A stretch of 32,520 bases of DNA from Sideroxydans sp. (GCA_020053195.1 JAGVNQ010000345.1:1-32520), one strand, 5' to 3'; shown: positions 16,836 through 26,297, numbered from the stretch's first letter. Notes: generated by a model not told the origin, from the sequence alone. Numbers and translations are program-made.

Positions 16836-17240
16836 ATGAAATCGAACAAAGGTTTTACTTTAGTCGAATTGATGATCGTCGTAACGATAGTCGGGATATT
16901 AACCGCCATTGCTATTCCCGCCTACACCGACTATGTCATTCGCGGCAGATTGGTCGAAGCCCCGGCAGCGCTCGCCGACGGACGGATCAAGCTGGAACAA
17001 TCTTTTCAGGACAATAACGGCAGCTACGCGAGTGGAACATGCCCCGCCGAAACGGTAAATTTTACCTATGCCTGCGATCTTGCGGCGACAACATTCACGA
17101 TAACGGCAACTGGCAAAGATTCCGTGGCCGATTTCAGCTACTCCATTAACGAGTCAAACACTAAAAAAACATTAAGCCTGAAGTCGGGCTGGGGAACTCC
17201 AGGAGACTGCTGGATAACCAGCAAAGGAGGAACATGTTAA
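16836..17240 (+). CDS. pilE: Type IV pilin-like protein PilE (minor pilin)
   Basis: This is a class III signal (prepilin) protein of 134 residues. The leader MKSNKG is cut before FTLVELMIVVTIVGILTAIAIPAY, with Phe at +1 and Glu at +5 of the mature chain. The hydrophobic helix is followed by a short soluble domain holding four cysteines, with CW near the C-terminus, as in the PilE minor-pilin group. The ATG at 16836 was chosen because GGGAG lies seven bases upstream and the leader has normal length; the open frame runs further upstream into non-coding DNA. It is the first gene of a pilE-fimT-pilV-pilW-pilX-pilY1 operon and overlaps fimT by seven bases. The soluble domain is small, so it is more likely a minor pilin than the main fibre subunit. 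Confidence 0.88.
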   Translation: MKSNKGFTLVELMIVVTIVGILTAIAIPAYTDYVIRGRLVEAPAALADGRIKLEQSFQDNNGSYASGTCPAETVNFTYACDLAATTFTITATGKDSVADFSYSINESNTKKTLSLKSGWGTPGDCWITSKGGTC

Positions 17241-17755
17241 TCGGCGGCCATCAATCCGGGCAGTCCGGATTTTCCCTAGTTGAGTTGATGATCGGCGTTG
17301 TGGTTCTGGGTATTCTGTCCGCGCTTGCATTCCCCAGCTTCCAATCCATGTTGCGGGATAGGCAAGTACGCAATGCCGCCGAAGCCATTACCAATGGCTT
17401 GCAGCGCGCAAGGGGTGAAGCGGTGGCGCGCAATCGTAATATCGCCTTTACGTTACTAACGGGAACTACCTGGACGGTCACCATTGCCGCAACTGGCGAA
17501 TTGCTTGAACGCAGGGAAGGTAACGAAGGCTCCAAGGATGTCGTGGTGGAGGGTATCCCTTCCGGCGCATCCATAGCCACCTTCAACAATGTTGGCAGCC
17601 AGGTTGCCAATCTCGACGGATCCGCGTCCGTCGCTCGATTCAACCTGTCCGCAGAAGGAAGTGTTCGCCCTTTGAGTGTTCTCATCGGTCTTGGCGGGAA
17701 TGCCAGAATGTGCGACCCCAATGTACCGAGCACCAACGTTAGCTCATGTAATTGA
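17234..17755 (+). CDS. fimT: FimT/GspH-type minor pseudopilin
   Basis: This 173-residue prepilin has leader MLIGGHQSGQSG and mature start FSLVELMIGVVVLGILSALAFPSF, with Glu at +5. The segment QVRNAAEAITNGLQRARGEAVARN is the hallmark of the GspH/FimT/FimU family. A beta-rich C-terminal domain follows and ends near two cysteines (MCDP...SSCN). In type IV pili such proteins form the tip-initiating complex with PilV, PilW, PilX and PilE; some FimT proteins bind DNA during natural transformation. It overlaps the end of pilE and is followed at once by pilV. Confidence 0.88.
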   Translation: MLIGGHQSGQSGFSLVELMIGVVVLGILSALAFPSFQSMLRDRQVRNAAEAITNGLQRARGEAVARNRNIAFTLLTGTTWTVTIAATGELLERREGNEGSKDVVVEGIPSGASIATFNNVGSQVANLDGSASVARFNLSAEGSVRPLSVLIGLGGNARMCDPNVPSTNVSSCN

Positions 17756-17769
17756 TTGGAGCATCTATC

Positions 17770-18189
17770 ATGACCGAAAAAAAAAGCTTCGCTGCAAAGT
17801 CTGTTCAAAAAGGCACTGTCATAGTTGAAACCCTGGTTGCCATCCTGATTTTCTCCGTGGGCGTACTGGGCATCGTCGGCATGCAAGGCAATATGATCAA
17901 GAACACCGCCGAATCGAAATACCGTGCCGATGCCAGCAATATTGCCAGAGCAACGATAGGAGCCATGTGGGCAGACATTGATCCGGCGAGCAACCTCGAC
18001 ACCCACCTCGCCACATCTGAAGATATTTCCATGTTCTTGCCGGGCGGCAAACGAACCGTCCGCAAGGATAAAGTCATCACCGATAGCGCCGGAAGCGTCA
18101 TCGGCGGCGCGTTTACAATTATTATCACCTGGCAAGCGCCGGGTGAACCGCAACATACATTTACCACCGTTGCCAACATCGCCGGGTAA
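17770..18189 (+). CDS. pilV: Minor pilin PilV
   Basis: This is a 139-residue prepilin. GGAG eight bases before the ATG at 17770 supports this start over the in-frame TTG at 17752, which overlaps the end of fimT. The probable cleavage is QKG|TVIVETLVAILIFSVGVLGI: Glu is at +5, but the first mature residue is Thr rather than Phe, Met or Leu. The ETLVA.LIFS.G.LGI pattern and the following AESKYRADASNIARA segment are typical of PilV. It should belong to the tip complex with PilW, PilX and PilY1. The soluble domain is short, as is usual for PilV. Confidence 0.85.
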   Translation: MTEKKSFAAKSVQKGTVIVETLVAILIFSVGVLGIVGMQGNMIKNTAESKYRADASNIARATIGAMWADIDPASNLDTHLATSEDISMFLPGGKRTVRKDKVITDSAGSVIGGAFTIIITWQAPGEPQHTFTTVANIAG

Positions 18190-18197
18190 TCACCATC

Positions 18198-19307
18198 ATG
18201 CCATCAAACAGCCAATTCCCTTTTATCCGGCATTCCGGGCGTTGCCAAGCCGGCTTCACATTGGTGGAGCTCATGATCGGCATGACTATTGGCATGCTTG
18301 CCACAATAGTCATCATGCAGGTTTTTTCGGCATTTGAATCGCAGCAGCGCGCGACCACCGGCACTAGCGACGCGCAGACCAATGGCAACATCGCGCTGTA
18401 CACCATAGGGCGCGATATACAACAGGCCGCTTACCCGCTATTTCCAGCAGGTGCACCAGCCACTGCCGATTCCGCGATTGAATGCACGACGCTTAGTATT
18501 AACGGGGCAGCAGCCCCGATCGACCTCCTCGCCCCCGTGGTAATCGCCGATGAAACCGGTAACGGCGGCGACAGCATCACCATACACTATGGCAACTCTG
18601 GATCTGGCGGCATCCCCGCAATAATCACATCCGAAACGGGCGCGACAGCCAACGAAAGAATATTGGAGTCGAATTTCGGTTGCCGCACGGGCGATACCAC
18701 GTTGATCGTTAACGGGGCCACTTGCGACATGTCGTCAGCAAGCGCGGTAGCGGGTACCACGCAAATAACTTTGACAAATACGACCGGCGCGGTGCTCGAT
18801 GCCAATCTGTCATGTTTGGGGACGTGGAATGAAATCACCTACGCCGCGAATAATGAAAATCTGGAGCGCACTTTGTCCACTCCCACCGTAACGGGAGCGG
18901 CCACCCCCACCGTTGCTGGAATCGTCAATATTCAGGCGCAATATGGAATTTCGGACGCGGCCAACTCCAACGCGGTCACCGCATGGGTGGATGCTGCCGG
19001 TGGCACATGGGCCGCACCTTCGGTCGTCAATCGCAACCGCATCAAGGCCATTCGCGTCGCGGTCGTAGCGCGCAATGTTAAAAAGGAGCAAAAGAATTTG
19101 GCCGGCGAATGCATTACCACTAGCCAGTGCAGCTCCTTAAATTCCGCTTCGCCCACCGGTTTGTGCGCGTGGGAAGGCACCTCCGCCTCACCCGCACCGT
19201 CGATCAACCTGAGCGGCATTGATTCCGATTGGCTGTGTTACCGCTACCGGGTGTTTGAAACCATCATTCCGTTGCGAACGGTGATCTGGTCGAGAGGCAC
19301 ATTATGA
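18198..19307 (+). CDS. pilW: Minor pilin PilW
   Basis: This is a 369-residue prepilin with the leader ending QAG and mature start FTLVELMIGMTIGMLATIVIMQVF (Glu at +5). The large Ala/Thr/Gly-rich soluble domain holds paired cysteines. The C-terminal block RIKAIRVAVVARN and the end YRYRVFETIIPLRTVIW are diagnostic of PilW. It starts eight bases after pilV, with a weak ribosome-binding site. Its stop overlaps the pilX start (ATGA). Its partner is expected to be PilX in linking PilY1 to the minor-pilin tip. Confidence 0.9.
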   Translation: MPSNSQFPFIRHSGRCQAGFTLVELMIGMTIGMLATIVIMQVFSAFESQQRATTGTSDAQTNGNIALYTIGRDIQQAAYPLFPAGAPATADSAIECTTLSINGAAAPIDLLAPVVIADETGNGGDSITIHYGNSGSGGIPAIITSETGATANERILESNFGCRTGDTTLIVNGATCDMSSASAVAGTTQITLTNTTGAVLDANLSCLGTWNEITYAANNENLERTLSTPTVTGAATPTVAGIVNIQAQYGISDAANSNAVTAWVDAAGGTWAAPSVVNRNRIKAIRVAVVARNVKKEQKNLAGECITTSQCSSLNSASPTGLCAWEGTSASPAPSINLSGIDSDWLCYRYRVFETIIPLRTVIWSRGTL

Positions 19308-19942
19308 AATCCTTAATCAAACCCCAAGCGAAGCCTGCGCTTATTTTGAAACAGCGCGGCGTTGTGCTTTTTTTCGCGCTTATCGCCCTGCTTGCCATGT
19401 CGCTTGCAGCAGTCGCCCTGATACGGTCAGTCGATACCAACACTATGATCGCCAGCAATCTGGCCTTCAAGCAGTCTGCAACCAGCTCGGGGGATGCGGG
19501 GGTCGAATTCGCCGTGAATTGGATACAAGCCATAGCAGCCCAAAACAAGGCCTTGAATATATTGCCCTCGGATCCAGCCAACCCATTCAATATTGACCAG
19601 CCGGCGCTTGGTTATTATTCCAGCGCCGCCTCCTCCGTCAGCCTAACCGACGACACAGGCATCCAGTGGACTGATACAGACAGCGTTGCAGTCCCGAGCG
19701 ATGACACCAACAACAAAACCCGCGTTGTCATCCAGCGCATGTGCAATACCCCTGGCGTGCCTCCCGGCCCCGACAACTGCCTGCGCGGCATCACAATAAC
19801 TGGTGGGGGGCAGCAAGACATTCTTCTGGCTACCGAGACCGAGCGCCCAGACTCAACTATCGATTCTTACCAATTTCGCATTACTGCCAGAAGCGAAGCG
19901 CCAAGAAGTTCCACCAGTTATGTGCAAGCATTTGCATTTTAG
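19304..19942 (+). CDS. pilX: Minor pilin PilX
   Basis: This is a 212-residue protein with leader ...KQRG and mature start VVLFFALIALLAMSLAAVALIRSVDTN. The basic residues before Gly19 and the hydrophobic helix fit prepilin peptidase processing. The mature chain has Phe rather than Glu at +5, a known peculiarity of PilX/GspK-like pilins that may sit at the very tip. SNLAFKQSAT..GDAGVEFA is a PilX signature. The stop lies within the ribosome-binding region of pilY1, so translation is probably coupled. Confidence 0.88.
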   Translation: MKSLIKPQAKPALILKQRGVVLFFALIALLAMSLAAVALIRSVDTNTMIASNLAFKQSATSSGDAGVEFAVNWIQAIAAQNKALNILPSDPANPFNIDQPALGYYSSAASSVSLTDDTGIQWTDTDSVAVPSDDTNNKTRVVIQRMCNTPGVPPGPDNCLRGITITGGGQQDILLATETERPDSTIDSYQFRITARSEAPRSSTSYVQAFAF

Positions 19943-19951
19943 GAGTCCATC

Positions 19952-22900
19952 ATGAAACGTTATCTTTTAAATCGTTTTGCGGCTCGCCGCCACTTGCGTA
20001 ATTTTGCATTAGCTGCCTGCCTCGCCTTGCCCTTGCCCGCACTCGCCGCCACGGTTGCATTGGCCACAGAACCGCTGGCAACTTCCACCTCCTCCAGCGT
20101 GAGACCCAACGTGATGTTCATACTGGATGACTCGGGCAGTATGGAATGGGACTACCTGCCGGATTGGGCGGACGACTCAGACCCAACCAGCGGCCTCTAC
20201 CCTAGTTCCGGCATACAATATTCCAGGGTGCCCGCACTTCACCGGAATAGCAGCTTTAACGGTGTAGCCTACAATCCTGCCATCACTTATACGCCGCCCG
20301 TCCTCTACAACGCGGATGGCACGCTCAACACCACCACCTACCCCAGCATCACATCGGGCTGGTCTTCGGTAAAAAATGATGCCTTCGGAAAAATTTCCAC
20401 ATCATCCACCGATCTGCTCGCATCATTCCCGGATGTGGAATGGTGCACAGACTGGACTTACACCGACTGCCTGCGCAACGACAATTTACTCTTGCCCGAC
20501 AGCATTACCGTAGGCGGCGTAACAAAGAATTACAAAACCACACACAGCAAGGTATCCAGCGGCACAGGCAACGTGGCTACCGGCTCGCCGGATGCGCCAA
20601 CCACCGCCGCACGGACATTCGGGCCGTTCTATTACACGATTGTTCCGGCCGAATATTGCGACTCGGCCAACCTGAAAAATTGCCAAACCACCGAGACATC
20701 AACTTTCAAATACGCGGCACCGTTGCGCTGGTGCAACTCTTCCGCTCTGACCACTTGTCAGGCGATTTGGAACAGCACCTACAAATATCCCCGCTATCCG
20801 ACATTGGTGTTAACTCCCGAAGTTCCCTACCAGGCCGCCGTACCCGCCCAGCCTGCGGTGGAAGCGGTTGCCGGTGTTGCTGCCTCAGCCAGTTTCACTT
20901 TTAATTACAGCGGCTCCCTGAACCCGGTCGGATTCAGTATCAAGGTCAACGGCACGGAAATGCTGAACGTATCAACTCCGGGGGCTCTGATGACCAATTC
21001 GCAATTGGCCGCTTGGGTGCAAAGCCACTCCAGCCTTACCGGCTATGCCATTTCGGCAAGCGGCAGCACCGTCACAGTTACTGCCACCACCACAGGTACG
21101 GCCAAAAACATCAGCTCGGTCGTCATTACCGAAATCCCGGGAACCGCTACCTACACCACCAACCCATCGCTTGTTAGCGGCGCAACTGCTGTTGCGGGAG
21201 TTTATCCAACCGGCTTGATCACGTTCGGTCCAACCGGAACAACAAGAAGCTCAAGTACGCCGAGGATCAATGACAGCTTGTTCAATTCTCAATCCATCCG
21301 GGTTGGCAATACCAATGTCTATGCAAACGATATAGACCCGGGCAACAGCAAAACTGCAACTCAAGTAGCGGCGACCGTCGTTTCCAAGGTCGGCACTGGC
21401 GGCACTGTCAAGGCCTATATCGGCGGCAACGCGGTCACACCCACTTGCGCAGCTCAGCCAAGCAATGTTGTTTGTCTGGTTGATACCTCGACTTATACCA
21501 ATAACCGCACCGTATCGGTTGGTTCACGAAGCAATTTCAACACACTGGGAGTTTCCACCAGCTCAACCACTGGCGGCTCTGCCGCCGTAGCCGCCACTTA
21601 TGCAAAAGGAACAATCACTTTCAATTACCCGGGCGCTCTAAACCCGACCGGGATGAGCCTCAATGTCAACGGAACAGAGGTTTTAACTACAACAACGCCG
21701 GGCGCACTCACCACCAATTCGGCCATAGACGACTGGATTCGCCTCCATTCCAGCCTCGCCAACTACGTCATCACCAGCAGCGGCAGCACGGTCACCTTTA
21801 CCGCCAACGCAGTAGGGCCCGCCTGGAACATCAGCTCGATCAGTTATTCGCAAAATCCCCCGGACTCGGTCACATATACCGGGCCGACTATGGTCGCCGG
21901 GGTTGACGAAGTAATCGGGCATGATGTTATTCCGGAAACCCCCGAAGTGCCCTACCAGCCGGCCACCTATTACGGTTCGTTCATTCGCACGGATATTGTG
22001 CCCGCCGACAATAGCTATCCGTATCCGGGTACAGCCACCAAGGCTAACACCCGCACGGATTGTGCCGGTACAACCTGCACTTACGCCGAAGAAATGACCA
22101 ACTTCGCCAACTGGTGGACGTATTACCACACCCGCATGCAGGCGATGAAATCATCGGTAAGCCGCTCTTTCAAGACGATTGATGACCGTTTCCGTGTCGG
22201 CTTCAGCACCATCACATACACTGGCGCAACCGACGGCACGACATTCCTTGGGAATGACACCTTCGAGTTGGATCATAAAAACAAATGGTTCACCAAACTG
22301 TTTGGGACGGATGCACCCTATTCCACCGCATTGCGCCGCGCGCTTTCCAAAGCGGGGCGTTATTATGCGAACAAAATTTCCGGACAAGTGGATCCCGTGC
22401 AGTATTCCTGCCAGCAAAATTTCACTATTCTTTCCACGGATGGCTACTGGAACGATTCGAGCAGCGAAGCTAAGGATCTGAACGGGAACACGATCCCGGA
22501 TATGGATGCCTCGCCCACTCCGCGCCCGATGTACGAAGGCCCAACCGCCACTTCGCCCAGTTTGGCCGATATCGCCAAGTATTACTACGATACCGATTTA
22601 CGCACCAGCACCTTGAGCAATTGCACGGGTGGCAGCAGCTTAGATTTCCCGTCGGGAACCGATGTGTGCAAAAACAACGTGTTTACCAGTTCTTCCGACA
22701 ACAATATCCAGCAGCACATGACTACTTTCACCATGGGGTTGGGCATAGATGGCACGCTGGTCTATACGTCCGATTATCAGGACGCGACATCCGGGGATTA
22801 TTACGATCTTTATCATGGAATCGGCTCAGTAAATTGGTCCGACCCGATAAACAAATCTGCGGGAGAGCGGATTGACGATCTCTGGCATGCTGCGGTCAAC

Positions 22901-25072
22901 GGGCAGGGAATTTATTTCAGCGCAAAGAATCCGGATCAAATCGTCACCGGCTTCAACAAAGCGCTTTCCTCCATTACCACCAAGCTGGGATCTGCCGCCG
23001 CCGCCGCCACCAGCACATTGAATCCGGTTGCCGGCAATAATTATGCCTATGTCGCCAGCTATACCACGGTGAAATGGTTTGGCAATCTGGAAGCACGCAA
23101 AATCAATATTGACGATGGTGCGGTCAGTAAAACAGCAACCTGGTGCGTGGAAGATGTTCTGGCAGAAACCTGCACATCACCGGGCACCATTGCTGCCGAT
23201 ACCAGCGGCTCAAGCACCATTTACAACTGCGTTGTTACCGGAACAACTGCATCTGCTTGCGCCTCACCCGGCGTGTTCGATGCGGGCACTTCCACATGCA
23301 AAACAGAAATTACAAATTCCTGCACGGGCAAATTGGCATCCCAAGTAGGCGCGACTTCCGACACGAGGAATATTTACACCGCCAACAATGCCGGCACTGC
23401 ACTGATCGCATTTGATGCCGATTATGCCACCGCCAATCCCACAAACTTCTCCTCTACCCATATCAGCGGACTCAACCAATGGGGGACGTTAACCATCGCT
23501 CAACAAACTGCGGCGGCAGGGGTTAATCTAATCAATTATCTGCGCGGTCAGAGCGGATATGAAGATCGCGCCGCCAACACGACCAAACTGTATCGCGCCC
23601 GCGAAGCCGTGCTGGGCGACGCGCTGGAATCGCAACCATTCTTTATCAGCGGGCCGTCATTCAGCTACCCCTACCCCGGATACGGCGCATTCAAAGCCGA
23701 TAAAGCCAGCCGGGGAGGAGCAGTGTATATGGGGACCAACGACGGCATGATGCATGCCTTCAATTCGGACGATGGTTCGGAACGCTGGGCTTATGTGCCC
23801 AGCATGGTGATCCCCAATATGTGGATATTGGCGAGCACCAGCTACGACATCAACCATACCAACTTTGTGAACGGCAGCCCGAATGTCGCCGATGTATGCA
23901 CCGCCAATTGCGACAGCAGTTCCGCCGTCTGGAAAACCATTCTGGTGAGCGGCCTCAACGGCGGCGGGCGCGGGTACTTTGCGCTGGATGTCACAGATCC
24001 AAACACGCCAAAACTCCTCTGGGAATTCACCCCTTCAACAGGCGCGGGTGTTATTCAGGACGATGATCTAGGCTACAGTTTCGCCCAACCCATTATCGCC
24101 AGAAAAAACGATGGTTCATGGGTGGTGCTGGTAACTTCCGGCTACAACAATGTCAGCCCAGGCAGCGGCAAAGGTTTCCTTTTTGTGTTGAATGCAGGCA
24201 GCGGAGCCATTGTCAGCAAAATCGCTACCGGCGTTGGCGATACCACCACACCGAGCGGTCTGGCCAAAATTGACGGCTACAATGAAGAACCGGCCGGAAA
24301 CAAAATCGGCTTTGTCTATGGCGGCGATTTGCTGGGTAATTTATGGCGTTTCGATGTCAACAGCGATGTTACTGCAACCGTTGGAAAAGGCGATGTATTG
24401 AAGTTCGCCACTCTGTACGCGGATACCGGTGCAAGCAGCCCGCAGCCCATTACCACCACGCCGATTCTGGCAAAAATCGGTAGCAAACGTCAGATATTTA
24501 TCAGCACGGGAAAGTATCTGGAAAAGGCAGACCTGAGCACCACCCAGGTTCAATCCTTGTATTCCATCCGGGATGATGATGAAAGCACCACTCTGGTAAA
24601 TCCGCGCACTACTCTGGTGAAACAAACCTTGACCAACAGCGGCAGCTCTGCCTCACGCACGAGCACTGCCAATCCGGTTGATTACTCCACCAAACGCGGC
24701 TGTTATGCCGATTATCCGGATGTCGGCGAAAGGGCCAATATCGACAGCAGTCTGGTAAAGGGAATTTTGCTTGCGCCCACTATCGTTCCAGAAAATACGC
24801 CTTGCTCGCCGGGCGGATATGGTTGGCTCAATTATTTTGATTACGAGAACTGCGGCACCTATTCGGTGGGCGATATCGTTGGGGTAAAGTCAGACTCGAC
24901 CATCGTCGGTGTTAACGTTATCTATATTCATGGTGATCCATTAGTCGAAATCGTAACATCGACAAATCCGACACCGGAAAAACCGAAAGGCAATCAACCG
25001 GACTTTTCGAGAGGCAGCGGCTCCGGCTTCACAGGCAGACGCGTAATCTGGCGCGAATTGATCCCAGAATAG
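19952..25072 (+). CDS. pilY1: PilY1-type pilus tip adhesin/biogenesis factor, enlarged
   Basis: PilY1 is a secreted protein that caps type IV pili and promotes pilus extension and surface adhesion. The 1706-residue chain has a Sec signal peptide (about 1-33, cut near ALAA). The first part of a von Willebrand A region follows, with the MIDAS motif DDSGS near residue 60. The vWA region resumes at about 700 (YAEEMTNFANWWTYYHTRMQAMKSS; later ILSTDGYWND). Between them lies a long insert with two copies of a roughly 100-residue module, at about 314-415 and 554-655. The C-terminal third (from about 1215, GDALESQPF) is the PilY1 beta-propeller (MGTNDGMMHAFNSDDG, GGDLLGNLWRFD). No DxDxDG-type calcium loop precedes GGDLLGNLWRF; a DLNGNTIPDMD loop near 850 could bind calcium. 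AGGAG lies eight bases before the ATG. The protein is clearly longer than the roughly 1200-residue Pseudomonas PilY1. Confidence 0.93.
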   Translation: MKRYLLNRFAARRHLRNFALAACLALPLPALAATVALATEPLATSTSSSVRPNVMFILDDSGSMEWDYLPDWADDSDPTSGLYPSSGIQYSRVPALHRNSSFNGVAYNPAITYTPPVLYNADGTLNTTTYPSITSGWSSVKNDAFGKISTSSTDLLASFPDVEWCTDWTYTDCLRNDNLLLPDSITVGGVTKNYKTTHSKVSSGTGNVATGSPDAPTTAARTFGPFYYTIVPAEYCDSANLKNCQTTETSTFKYAAPLRWCNSSALTTCQAIWNSTYKYPRYPTLVLTPEVPYQAAVPAQPAVEAVAGVAASASFTFNYSGSLNPVGFSIKVNGTEMLNVSTPGALMTNSQLAAWVQSHSSLTGYAISASGSTVTVTATTTGTAKNISSVVITEIPGTATYTTNPSLVSGATAVAGVYPTGLITFGPTGTTRSSSTPRINDSLFNSQSIRVGNTNVYANDIDPGNSKTATQVAATVVSKVGTGGTVKAYIGGNAVTPTCAAQPSNVVCLVDTSTYTNNRTVSVGSRSNFNTLGVSTSSTTGGSAAVAATYAKGTITFNYPGALNPTGMSLNVNGTEVLTTTTPGALTTNSAIDDWIRLHSSLANYVITSSGSTVTFTANAVGPAWNISSISYSQNPPDSVTYTGPTMVAGVDEVIGHDVIPETPEVPYQPATYYGSFIRTDIVPADNSYPYPGTATKANTRTDCAGTTCTYAEEMTNFANWWTYYHTRMQAMKSSVSRSFKTIDDRFRVGFSTITYTGATDGTTFLGNDTFELDHKNKWFTKLFGTDAPYSTALRRALSKAGRYYANKISGQVDPVQYSCQQNFTILSTDGYWNDSSSEAKDLNGNTIPDMDASPTPRPMYEGPTATSPSLADIAKYYYDTDLRTSTLSNCTGGSSLDFPSGTDVCKNNVFTSSSDNNIQQHMTTFTMGLGIDGTLVYTSDYQDATSGDYYDLYHGIGSVNWSDPINKSAGERIDDLWHAAVNGQGIYFSAKNPDQIVTGFNKALSSITTKLGSAAAAATSTLNPVAGNNYAYVASYTTVKWFGNLEARKINIDDGAVSKTATWCVEDVLAETCTSPGTIAADTSGSSTIYNCVVTGTTASACASPGVFDAGTSTCKTEITNSCTGKLASQVGATSDTRNIYTANNAGTALIAFDADYATANPTNFSSTHISGLNQWGTLTIAQQTAAAGVNLINYLRGQSGYEDRAANTTKLYRAREAVLGDALESQPFFISGPSFSYPYPGYGAFKADKASRGGAVYMGTNDGMMHAFNSDDGSERWAYVPSMVIPNMWILASTSYDINHTNFVNGSPNVADVCTANCDSSSAVWKTILVSGLNGGGRGYFALDVTDPNTPKLLWEFTPSTGAGVIQDDDLGYSFAQPIIARKNDGSWVVLVTSGYNNVSPGSGKGFLFVLNAGSGAIVSKIATGVGDTTTPSGLAKIDGYNEEPAGNKIGFVYGGDLLGNLWRFDVNSDVTATVGKGDVLKFATLYADTGASSPQPITTTPILAKIGSKRQIFISTGKYLEKADLSTTQVQSLYSIRDDDESTTLVNPRTTLVKQTLTNSGSSASRTSTANPVDYSTKRGCYADYPDVGERANIDSSLVKGILLAPTIVPENTPCSPGGYGWLNYFDYENCGTYSVGDIVGVKSDSTIVGVNVIYIHGDPLVEIVTSTNPTPEKPKGNQPDFSRGSGSGFTGRRVIWRELIPE
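20891..21909 (+). repeat. Duplicated ~100-residue module within pilY1
   Basis: Copy one begins SFTFNYSGSLNP (residue 314) and copy two TITFNYPGALNP (residue 554). Both continue with VNGTE, TPGAL.TNS, a W, HSSL..Y.I, SGSTVT.TA and NISS, ending in VAG. They share about half of their residues and are separated by about 140 residues of a different Gly/Thr/Ser-rich segment. The fold is not recognised. Confidence 0.8.
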
Positions 25073-25090
25073 GATTGTTTCAAGCACAAG

Positions 25091-25120
25091 CAAAAGCGGC
25101 CTTCGGGCCGCTTTTGTTTT
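25091..25120 (+). terminator. Rho-independent terminator of the pilus operon
   Basis: CAAAAGCGGCC pairs perfectly with GGCCGCTTTTG around a TTCG tetraloop, followed by TTTT. It lies 18 bases after the pilY1 stop. The A-run on the other side means it may also act on the convergent ispH transcript. Confidence 0.9.
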
Positions 25121-25163
25121 GAATTTATCCAGAATATTCCCCCTGTAATAACTAATTAATTTT

Positions 25164-26105
25164 TCATGTTTTATTGATGGTGTCGCCACTTAAAGTTTTC
25201 GGCAACGGAAACACCACATTCTCCTTAATCCCGTCCGCTTCGTGCACGCTGACCGCGCCTATCTCTTTCAAGCGCGATACCACTTCCTGCACCAACACTT
25301 CCGGGGCGGAGGCTCCGGCGGTGATGCCGACTCGCGGTTTGTTTTGCAGCCATTCCAGTTTGAGTTCGCTGGCGTTGTCGATGAGGTAGGCGGGCACGTT
25401 GAGGTTGCGCGCCACTTCGCGCAGGCGGTTGGAGTTGGAGCTGTTGGGCGAGCCAACCACGATCACCAGATCACATTGCTGCGCGAGCAGCTTCACGGCA
25501 TCTTGCCGGTTTTGCGTGGCGTAACAAATATCGTCTTTTTTCGGACCAACAATCAGCGGAAAGCGCGCTTTGAGCGCGGCAATAATAGCGGCGGCATCGT
25601 CCACCGAGAGCGTGGTCTGTGTCACATAGGTTAAATTCTGTTCGTCCTGCACCTGCAACTTCTGCACATCGGCGGGCGACTCCACCAGATACATGCCGCC
25701 CTCGCTCTGCCCCATCGTGCCTTCCACTTCGGGGTGGCCTTTGTGACCGATCATGATGATTTCCTTGCCCTGCGCGCGCATGCGCGAAACCTGAATATGC
25801 ACTTTGGTCACCAGCGGGCAGGTCGCGTCGAAGATGGTGAGATTGCGCGCTTCGGCTTCTCGCCTTACCGATTGCGGCACGCCGTGCGCGCTGAAGATGA
25901 GGAAGCTGCCGGGCGGCACATCGGACAGATCTTCTATGAACACCGCGCCCTTGGCTTTCAAACTTTCCACCACGAATTTGTTGTGTACCACCTCGTGCCG
26001 CACATAGATGGGCGCGCCGTGCAACGCCAGCGCACGCTCGACAATCGCGATGGCTCTATCCACGCCGGCGCAGAATCCGCGCGGGTTAGCGAGTAACAGT
26101 TCCAT
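25164..26105 (-). CDS. ispH: 4-hydroxy-3-methylbut-2-enyl diphosphate reductase IspH
   Basis: IspH is the last enzyme of the MEP isoprenoid pathway, reducing HMBPP to IPP and DMAPP with a [4Fe-4S] cluster. The 313-residue protein has the three cluster cysteines Cys12 (NPRGFCAGV), Cys96 (DATCPLV) and Cys194 ([10 protein letters not shown]). The substrate-binding pieces are [24 protein letters not shown] and [10 protein letters not shown] ribosome-binding AGGAAG lies just upstream of the ATG. It is the last gene of the ribF-ileS-lspA-ispH series, but 317 bases of repeat-rich DNA separate it from lspA, so it may need its own promoter. Confidence 0.97.
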   Translation of the reverse strand: MELLLANPRGFCAGVDRAIAIVERALALHGAPIYVRHEVVHNKFVVESLKAKGAVFIEDLSDVPPGSFLIFSAHGVPQSVRREAEARNLTIFDATCPLVTKVHIQVSRMRAQGKEIIMIGHKGHPEVEGTMGQSEGGMYLVESPADVQKLQVQDEQNLTYVTQTTLSVDDAAAIIAALKARFPLIVGPKKDDICYATQNRQDAVKLLAQQCDLVIVVGSPNSSNSNRLREVARNLNVPAYLIDNASELKLEWLQNKPRVGITAGASAPEVLVQEVVSRLKEIGAVSVHEADGIKENVVFPLPKTLSGDTINKT

Positions 26106-26165
26106 TCGGCTTCCTTTCTAGTTGTTGGGACGGAAAAAAAACATAACCCCAAAGACCTTAATTCA

Positions 26166-26297
26166 AGCCACAGAGTTCACAGAGAACACAGAGAAAGAAA
26201 AGGTTGTTCCATGATTTGCTGGTTCTCTCAAAAGGTGGGGCACAAAATCGTGATAACCGTTTGTTTCACCTCTGTGATCTCTGTGTTCTCTGTGGCT
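26166..26297. repeat. Inverted-repeat element, family E (AGCCACAGAG...CTCTGTGGCT)
   Basis: The 132-bp unit starts AGCCACAGAGTTCACAGAGA and ends with the near-inverse TCTCTGTGTTCTCTGTGGCT. About 75 bases of unrelated sequence lie between the arms, with no ORF. The shape is that of a small non-autonomous element or a long mRNA hairpin, in the gap upstream of ispH. Confidence 0.75.
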
